Assembly: GCA_029215795.1 (NCBI GenBank)
Contig: JARDYH010000003.1
Location: 170,016,382 to 170,080,381, forward strand
Origin: Anniella stebbinsi
Lineage: Eukaryota > Chordata > Lepidosauria > Squamata > Anniellidae
DNA length: 64,000 bases
Reading direction: 5' to 3'
Part shown: positions 56,600-64,000 of the stretch, one piece after another
Position numbering within the stretch: position 1 is the first letter of the stretch
Layout of the letters: the number at the start of each line of letters is the position of its first letter
Position numbers and translations under genes: made by a program
The notes under the pieces: generated by a model
The model's input: only the letters and a program-made list of their open reading frames with translations
Database searches by the model: none
Told to the model about the DNA's origin: nothing

Positions 56600-56885
56600 A
56601 ATTGAAGTTTGAGCAAGCCTGGGGCATGGCTGGGGAGGGGTACACCTGCTGAGGAGGACCCCCGTCTGCTTGCTGCCCTCACTTGTGCAGGCACAGCAGC
56701 AACAGAATGTCTGACCTAGCCTTGCTCAGGCCCATTCGGGACCTACCCCAAAGCCCTGAGCCCAGCACGGCTTGGAGAGGAAGGCCCCCAAGAAAGCAGC
56801 CACCACGGACAAGCTGCAGCCAGAGGAGAACCTGGAGCTGCGGTACAAGTGGGCTGGGCCCAGCAACAAGAGACTAAGGTAAAGC
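56600..56885 (+). other. GC-rich island, possible exon-like or retro-derived block
   Basis: GC content rises against AT-rich surroundings. One plus frame to a TAA near 56881 reads ...KAPKKAATTDKLQPEENLEL then RYKWAGPSNKR, protein-like in composition, and a GTAAAG splice-donor-like motif overlaps its end. Upstream the frame is not open to a good start. I do not recognise a family; a host exon, retro-pseudogene fragment or chance are all possible. Confidence 0.2.
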
Positions 56886-58603
56886 CATCTCAGCAACCAA
56901 CTGAGCACAAAGCACTCTAGGAGTTGAAGTTTTTGGTGGATGGCAATGGGGGGAGACTTATGAAAGGGGGAAACGAGCTTCAACCTTTCCCAAAACCATT
57001 TACATGGGGGGGGGGGAGTAATCCTCTGCCAAGGGATGGGCAAAGAACTCTGAGTATTGTGGATCTGGAGGGTTAGACTTTCAGTTTAAAGAAATGGTGA
57101 AGCTCTTTTTAAAAAGATTTTTTTTTGTTTCACCTGTTTTGGTTTATTTGTAGTTGATTTATTTAAAAAATATACAGTTCTTCCAGTTGGAATTGAAATG
57201 AGCAAACTTATTTTTATCCAATCATTCTCACACAACTAGCCTCTGTGGCAACACATAATTTACATGAGTTGCATTATACTGCTATAGCACATCGCCACCT
57301 AGAGGTTATGCAGTAGAAAGCAGGAAAGGGAAACCCCTTTGTGTAGAGCTTGGGAGCTGTTCTACATGAGCTTGTTAATCCACTGTACCTTTTTTCGATT
57401 TCCTTACAGAACTGAGATCCAAGCTCTACACATGCCAAATGCGCTATAAGTACCTTATTTAGAAATGTTCTCAATTCTGCAGATCTCAGTTCTGTGAATC
57501 TCATTTCTGCCACAAAACTGAAAGCAGATACATTGGCTCATGTAGAAAAATTCATGCTGTCCCTTAAAGTTTTATAATGGGGTAGTCGTATAAGAGAACC
57601 ACATTTTGCTACACACTAGAAGGGGTTGGGAATGCTGGATAGGATTGATGGGAGTTGGAGGCTAAAACAACTGGGGGGGGGGGGGCGCAAGTTGTTCACG
57701 CCTGCATCTAAAGCTTGACTTTATATACTCTGCACAACAGAAATCATAGTGCAAGACCAACCTGCCTGTACTTTTAAGCCATCTGATGGGGCTTTATGTG
57801 TGTTTCACCCTTGTCAGAAGTGGCATGGGTAGCAAAGAGAGAGAGAGAGAGCCTTTTTGGCTCTGGTACCCCAACTTTGGAATTTCCTCCCCATAAAAGC
57901 ATACCTGACATCTTTTAGATCAGGGTTGCCCAACCTAGTGCCCACAGGCACCTCAAACGGTCTCCATGAAGCTCTCCACATAAAAACCTTGGGGAAACGT
58001 TCAGCCAGTCTTCTTTCTCTCCCGTTGTAGACCCAAGCATTGCTTGCTCTTTCCTCTAACCTTCTGTCTTGTCCTTTTCCCCTTCCTTCCCAGCCTCGCT
58101 ATTTCCCTCTCTCTTCGTACACTGTTTGTCCCCCTCCTAGCCTGTACCCTGGCTTTTTCTTTCCCTTCCACTGCTTTGCTTTGCCATTTCCCCCTCTCTC
58201 CCAGCCTCTAGCCTCATTATTGGTCTCCCCTCACAACCACCTCTTAAGCTCACTTTTGGTGAACCAGACCCCTATTTCTCCTCTCTCACTTTACAGCCAC
58301 TAGATGGTGCTGTGGTTATACCGCAGCGCCCTCTTTTCACAGATTCAATTCAAGCCACCATTTTAAATAGCTCATTATCCCAGTAGCTCATACAAAGAAA
58401 GCCACAGAAACTGTCACAAAGCACAGAAGAGGCCTCAGAGGGTGACAACATCATGTAAAGGACGCGCAAACTTCCATGACTAACCAATTTTGATCACAGG
58501 ATGTAAGCCCTGTGTGAAGTCCTATGACTCTGTTTAAATATATATGCTTTAAAAGCATTAAATAGAAAATGTGTCCCAATTTACCAAAAATCTCAGCCTT
58601 GAT
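56886..58603. other. Unannotated sequence
   Basis: G runs at about 57007 and 57674-57686, a (GA)n run at 57836-57851, and traces of foldback repeats. No gene recognised. Confidence 0.4.
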
Positions 58604-58605
58604 TA

Positions 58606-58922
58606 GGCTGACCATATGAAAAGGAGGACAGGGCTCATATAACTTTTAACAGTTGTAGAGAAAAGGGAATTACAGCCATTGTCATTTGTATGCAATTAGT
58701 TCCTGGTGAAATTCCCTCTTCATCACAACAGTTAAAGTTGCAGGCACTATACTAGAGTGACCATGTACAAAAGAAGGCAGGGCCCCTGCAACTTTAACTG
58801 TTGTGATGAAGAGGGAATTTCACCAGGAACTAATTGCATATAAATAACGCTGGCTGAAATTCCCTTTTCTCTACAACTGTTAAAGTTACATGAGTCCTGT
58901 CCTCCTTTTCATATGGTCAGCC
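58606..58922 (-). mobile_element. Palindromic TA-flanked MITE, copy 8
   Basis: Ends GGCTGACCATATGAAAAGG and its inverse, flanked by TA (58604-58605, 58923-58924). Internal junction reads as copy 1 (CACTATACTAGAGTGACC), so minus in the family orientation. Confidence 0.9.
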
Positions 58923-58924
58923 TA

Positions 58925-60977
58925 GCCTTGATCTGCCATTGGAGTTTGGGGATGGGGGCACTGATTGTTTGGTTCACCTAGAGCACCAGTTGCTGACAGC
59001 TAGTCTAGGGAAGCCCCTGCTTTTGAGGCATTAGGAAGAAGAGAGAAGCCAGCAAGGCCTTAAACCAGTTTCAGCTAAAAGAGAGAAAGCTGAAGAAGAC
59101 TTGCATTGCAGGAAGAACATATCACTTGGTTTTACTTCCACGTCATGGATACAGTGGTGGCTGCAGCTGGGTGATAACAATTCTACTGCAGGCAAATGTA
59201 TAGGATCAGACCATAGAATGGAATTCACCCTGACCTATGACTAGGAATTGAGGCAAACGTAGATAGAATTGCAGTAGCACTTCTAGATCAAGATGTAGAA
59301 GGCTTGTTTAAAAGAGAATCCATTGTTATTCCATGGCTCTAAAACTGGCATGGGGAACCCATGGCTTTCCAGATGTTGTTGGACTTCATCTCCCATCATG
59401 CTGGCTATAGATGATGGGAGCTGGAATCCAATAGAATGTGGGGGACCACAAGTCCCCCATCCTGCCTCTAAAGTAAGAGTCACAAACTCTATATCTAGAA
59501 ATAAATGAACTGGAAAAGTGTGTGTATACACACACGGCAAAGAATTTCACACAACTGTAATTCTATTTAGATTGCTGTCAGTGACAGACAGAATTTACTT
59601 AAAGATATTTGTGTGCTTTCCAGTGACTCATTCATGCAAATAAAGATAGCCCTTGAAGCACTGCCCTTGCAATCCTCTACCTTGCCCTTTGCAGCTGTGG
59701 AGAGAATGCTAAATTAAAATCTGGTTGCACGGACAGAGGTGATTTCTTTTTTAAAGAAAGCCAGAATAATTATTCAAACGTGTGTTTACAGCAGCAAGGT
59801 TATATTTCTAAGGATTTTTAAGTGAAAATTGCAAACCACTGGCTAATAGGTTTTGTGCTTATACCACTGGAGAGTTTAGTAATGTTTCCCATTTTTTCCA
59901 CCATCTTAGGTCTGTGTTGTCTTCTTCTGCATCTCTTTGAGTAAGAAGTGTTTAAAGTCTTAGGTGCAAAGGTGGGGGAGGGCAACATGCAGATTGCAGG
60001 AGGCATGCAGCCCCACAAATGCACAGTGCAGATTCTGCTGCCCCCAGTTCCCCCTGTTTATTTTCATTTTCTCAGGAAAAAAGTATTTGTGGTTTGCCAC
60101 CAAGATTCAGCATCAAACTGCTATGCTAAATCAAACATTTAGCTTGAAAAGAAGTTAAATTTGCCCATTCTAACCCTCTATAGTGGCTACAGAGTGCAAC
60201 TCCCCCCCCCCCCCAAGTTGACCTATTAAGTCACTGTGGATTAACCCTCATTCTTTATAACTGAATGCAGGGGTGAGCCATGGACTGCACTGGGTTCACC
60301 CAAACCTTTATTGCGGAACAGCTCTCCACTTTTCTTCTGGAACAAGAGTTGCATGAGTTGCACAGCCAGGTGGAAAAGCCTCGGCAGGCTGGACATAACC
60401 CACAAGATTATGATACTGAGGCCTGCTGTCACACCCATGAATTTAGGAAAAGTTCAATAGATGCCTTCAAACTCAACATTAAGTAACCCAACATTAGCTA
60501 GCAGCAGGGATGTTGAACCAAGTCCAGAGCAACTGGGGTTCCCCCAGATGGCCATGCCTCCTTCCTCACATCACCAGATGTTTCCCATTCCCCCACTCCC
60601 AATCGTCAATCATTTGGTGGTTTCATGGCATTTGTGTGGTTTCTTCACCATTCTAAAAGATTGAAATGCCTCTCCTAAGGCTTAGTTCCTGGCAGTAAGA
60701 GTTTTAAGCTAAAATATGATGGCATTTGGGGTGTTTTTAGTCCACCCGTTTTTGCCTTTGGCCTACCTCCTTTGTCTTTGGCCCCACCCACCACTGGAAC
60801 GCAACGCCGAGAGCTTCTTTGCAATTGAATTTGGATGCAAATCTGACTTTAAAAATGCCTTATGATCTGTGTGCATAAGAGGTGGAATCCAAGCTTTAAG
60901 TTTGGAACTGTGAAGCACCCAAAAGCAATCAGAAGTGAAGAGAGAAAATTACCAAAAATTACAACAACAACAACAGC
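58925..60977. other. Unannotated sequence
   Basis: A palindromic ACTCCCATCAT-type repeat relic lies at about 59345-59465 and a C run at about 60200-60214. No gene seen. Confidence 0.4.
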
Positions 60978-61017
<40 letters not shown>

Positions 61018-61019
61018 AA
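60978..61019. repeat. (AAAG)n microsatellite
   Basis: About ten AAAG units after a short CAA run. Confidence 0.95.
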
Positions 61020-62500
61020 ATACTCATTTTGTGTTGTGATATTGTATATTTCTCACAGTGATAGGTGGCAACAACACAGCATCCAGCATGGGTAAGGATT
61101 CTGCTCTCCGCACAAACTCTTGAGCAGTGATGCATCGAAAGATATCATAATAATGAGCTGCATTGATGAGGCACTTGAAAGGTCTCCAAACATTGTCCCA
61201 TTTTTCATTTAGTCACCCTTTAGCCTCCAATAATGAACTGCTATGAAAGAGACATGTCTGTAAGTACGGGAAAATTATTCACTTCCACTCAAGCAGCCAA
61301 AAGATAAGAGCGGTAAAGAAGATCAGTAAAGCGCCAGCTCCCTAAATGCAATAACTAGTAAACCTTCCAAGAAAATGAATGAGATAAGGAACTGTAATGC
61401 AGCTTACTGTTCCTGTAGCGCTTTTAGTATGCAAAGTGTCATAATCGATAATTTTTTAAAAATCAGATAGTGCCAGCAGGCAGTGCAGGGGGGCTGTTAA
61501 CATTTTGTGTTCAACAACACAGTAAGACTGAGGCAAAGGAGGGAGAGGTTTCTAAATGGAGAGGTTTTTTAGCGCAAGCCAGCCGTGAAGTCTTGCATTC
61601 TTTCCCGGAAGTTCTTACCTGGGGTAGATCTACACTTTGTGTGTCAGATCATTATGGTCTTGTCATGGTGGCTCTATGAGCATCATCAGATGGGGAGATT
61701 GCGTTTCCCTTCTGTTGCTTTTCTCCCCACTTCTGTCCCACAATACTTTCTCTTTCTTCACATGGGGAAGAAAGAGGAAGTAAACAATGACCACATGGCC
61801 CATTCAGTGGGCGTTTTTATCACGCTGCTTTTCCTGCACAGAGCAGGTAATGGCAGCACGTTTCGCTTCCAAAAATATATATATATATATATAGGATTTG
61901 CAGAAAGAAGAACAGAAAGAAGTTGCAGAAAGAAGAACAGAAGGAGCGAAAGACACATGGGAGGCAAACAGCGTCGTCAAAAGGACCCATGAAAACCTGT
62001 GAGTGGCCAGTAACGAGCATGCGATAAAACGCTCATCTGATGATGCTCTTCGAGCAACTTCAAACAGGGGGAAATTGCATTTCCCTACCGTCACGTACCA
62101 TTGCTCTGCTCTCCGCTTCACTTCCGCATTGTGGCGAGCTCAAATTACACAGGGAAGTTTGCAGAGACCACATGGCCCCAACAGAACAAAAGGAACAGTG
62201 CCCTTTATAGCAGAACTGTCCTGTACACAGCAGGAAATCCTGACAAATCCCAACTTATTTTTTAAAAGTCAAGTTTTCTGAGGCTTATTTTAACACATAT
62301 AGTAACATGTAGCCTGTGGGATGCACACAACCCCCCAAGTGGTTTTGTGCAGCCCCCCATGATGCCCCGTCATTGCCGCTGCCACAGCTGCTGAGCTCGC
62401 CACCAATTTACTGCCAGCGTCATTGCTCTGCTGCCACAAATGTGTGTGGTACTCCAGTGCTCCTGATGTGGCCCTCAAATATGAAAATGTTATGCACACT
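61020..62500. other. Unannotated; contains inverted GAGCATCATCAGATG blocks
   Basis: GAGCATCATCAGATG at about 61678 is mirrored by CATCTGATGATGCTC at about 62034, and a GGGG(A)GATTGCGTTTCCCT-like block recurs directly nearby. It may be a degraded DNA element. An (AT)n run is at 61876-61893. Confidence 0.4.
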
Positions 62501-62504
62501 GCCC

Positions 62505-62690
62505 TAAGGAAGAGGAAATAAGCTATCCCACTTTATCCACATGACAGCCCTATGAGGAGCAGGTCAAGCATATTGTGACTTCCAAAGGCCACCCCATGAC
62601 TTTCAGAACGGAATAGGTTTTGAACCCAGGATTTCCCGCTCCAACTCTAGCACTCTACTCACTGCACCCCATTCATATATTATTCCTATG
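62505..62690 (-). mobile_element. SINE, MIR/CORE type, inverted
   Basis: On the minus strand: GTGCAGTGAGTAGAGTGCTA (A-box region), GGGTTCAAAACC (worn B-box), and GTCATGTGGATAAAGTGGGA toward the tail. Diverged from the 16198 copy. Confidence 0.65.
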
Positions 62691-62703
62691 GTTGAGTCTT
62701 TGA

Positions 62704-62915
62704 ACATAGGAAGCTGCCTTATATTGAGTCAGAGTCAGACCATTGGTCCATCTAACCCAGAATTGTCAACACTGATTGGCAGTATCTCTTGAGGGTTTCA
62801 GGTGGGAGTTTTCCCAGTCTTACCAGGAGATGCTGGGCGGAGGGGTGGGGTTGAACTTAGGACCTTCTGCATGCAATGCAGGAGCTCTATCAATGAACTA
62901 TGGTCCCTCCCTTGG
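62704..62915 (-). mobile_element. tRNA-derived SINE, reptile type
   Basis: Its minus strand has a worn tRNA-like head, TTGCATGCAGAAGG, then a body, and GATGGACCAATGGTCTGACT ... AAGGCAGCTTCCTATGTT at its 3' end. The head abuts MITE copy 9. Confidence 0.88.
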
Positions 62916-62925
62916 CACTAAAGTA

Positions 62926-63241
62926 GGCTGATCATATGAAAAGGAGGACAGGGCTGATGTAACTTTAACAGTTGTACAGAAAAGGGAATTTCAGCCAGTG
63001 TCATTTGTATGCAATTAGTTCCTGGTGAAATTCCCTCTTCCTCAAAACAGTTAAAGTTGCAGGGGCCCTGCCTTCTTTTGTATATGGTCACTCTAGTATA
63101 GTGCCTGCAACTTTAACTGTTGTGATGAAGAGGGAATATCACCAGGAACTAATTGCATACAAATAACACTGGCTGAAATTCCCTTTTCTCTACAACTGTT
63201 AAAGTTACATGAGCCCTGTCCTCCTTTTCATATGGTCAGCC
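62926..63241 (+). mobile_element. Palindromic TA-flanked MITE, copy 9
   Basis: Ends GGCTGATCATATGAAAAGG and GGTCAGCC, flanked by TA (62924-62925, 63242-63243). Internal order as in copy 2. Confidence 0.9.
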
Positions 63242-63243
63242 TA

Positions 63244-63784
63244 ACTAAAGGCACAAGCTGGATTTAAGTACTGGTGAACCGTGACTAAAATTAGGCCTGC
63301 TTTGCACAATGGAATGACATGTGGAAAGTTCTGAGGTGATAGAATGGGTTGTACCATTTCAGGGACATTCCCTACATTTAAACACACACACACACCTTCT
63401 AAATAGAAAACCACAAAAGGGAACATGAGGGATTAGAAACTTTGTTTCTGATGTGCTAGGGTTTTGCAAGAAGGTTTTGGTGTTTTCATCTGCAGTATGA
63501 AGTAATGTGGTCATCACCACCACCTCAGGATTCTTCCACCTCGTTCTAGTGCAGGAATTACATCTGACCAAATGGTGAGAATACCAAAACAAAAGTGGTA
63601 GTCATGGGCTCAAAAGCATCAGCTCTTGGAAGCGCCAGCAATAGGCTATGAGAAAACCCCAGTGAGCCTGAGGGAATGGGCGTCATAAAACCCAGGGCCG
63701 GATTATCATTAACCCAAGAACGCTAAAGTTACAGTGTTCAGCCAAATTGGAGCTTCAAATATAATCTGAGACCTGATCTATAGA
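63244..63784. other. Unannotated sequence
   Basis: A short (AC)n run at about 63384-63396; nothing else recognised. Confidence 0.4.
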
Positions 63785-63789
63785 AAAGG

Positions 63790-64000
63790 CACATGGGGCA
63801 GATGAAACTTGGCATCATGATAGCTCTTAGGTAGGGCTTTAGCTATGCCAAGTTTCAAACATATATGTTTATCTGTTGATTGTTAGCAATTTTTTTTAAG
63901 GTTCAAGGTTTTTTCAAAAAAACCACTAAAAAAACAACATTGAAGCTGTACCCTTCAAACTCAGGTTGTCAAACTTCTTCTTTGGGGTCTTGCACCTTGA
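63790..64000. repeat. Copy of the 15.5-kb tandem unit, cut by window edge
   Basis: The block GCAGATGAAACTTGGCATCA, GATAGCTCTTAGGTAGGGCT and, near the end, CTTCTTTGGGGTCTTGCACC follow the order of the tandem units at 15489-16185. The array may continue beyond the window. Confidence 0.8.

Overview
ORGANISM. The window reads as repeat-rich, AT-leaning vertebrate nuclear DNA, most likely from a squamate reptile (a lizard). Supporting this are L2-type and CR1-type LINE fragments of different ages, tRNA-derived SINEs of types I associate with reptiles, a hAT transposon with non-autonomous relatives, a dense family of palindromic TA-flanked elements, and many microsatellites. The taxonomic call is inference from repeat content. 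I found no host protein-coding gene, rRNA, functional tRNA or CRISPR array. Every convincing protein homology belongs to a transposable element, and each of those frames is broken. LAYOUT 0-16 kb. A degraded hAT transposon (2167-5637), with an apparent 8-bp target duplication, has split an older SINE and carries two adjacent long palindromes ahead of its transposase. Antisense L2-like LINE remnants lie at 7.0-8.3 and 10.45-12.1 kb. A 387-bp inverted duplication (12.38 and 15.31 kb) brackets a 5'-truncated sense LINE. A tandem array with a period of about 170 bp fills 15.49-16.19 kb, and another copy of its unit runs off the right edge of the window. LAYOUT 16-31 kb. The longest LINE (about 16.44-19.75 kb) has a 794-codon open frame with intact reverse-transcriptase motifs, but its endonuclease is frameshifted and has lost a catalytic block. 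It sits beside a SINE, both inside an older TA-flanked element. Further on are tRNA-type SINEs, a LINE with a large internal deletion (26.1-27.0 kb), a GATA microsatellite and a nearly full-length, decayed antisense LINE (28.1-31.1 kb). LAYOUT 31-64 kb. This half is mostly unrecognised AT-rich sequence. Set in it are a TIR element (36.8-37.3 kb), two CR1 3' ends in opposite orientation, and a GC-rich modular 1.17-kb non-autonomous hAT element with a perfect 8-bp target duplication (42.4-43.6 kb). Five of the nine palindromic TA elements fall between 47 and 63.3 kb, with SINEs and simple repeats between them. INTERACTIONS. No operon or pathway is present. The functional logic is parasitic: L2- and CR1-type LINEs supply reverse transcriptase, L2-type enzymes plausibly also for the MIR-like SINEs, while hAT and other transposases encoded elsewhere would have moved the small TIR elements. 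Nested insertions give a relative chronology. I see no convincing new biological system; the best candidates for a second look are the structured non-autonomous elements and the tandem unit.
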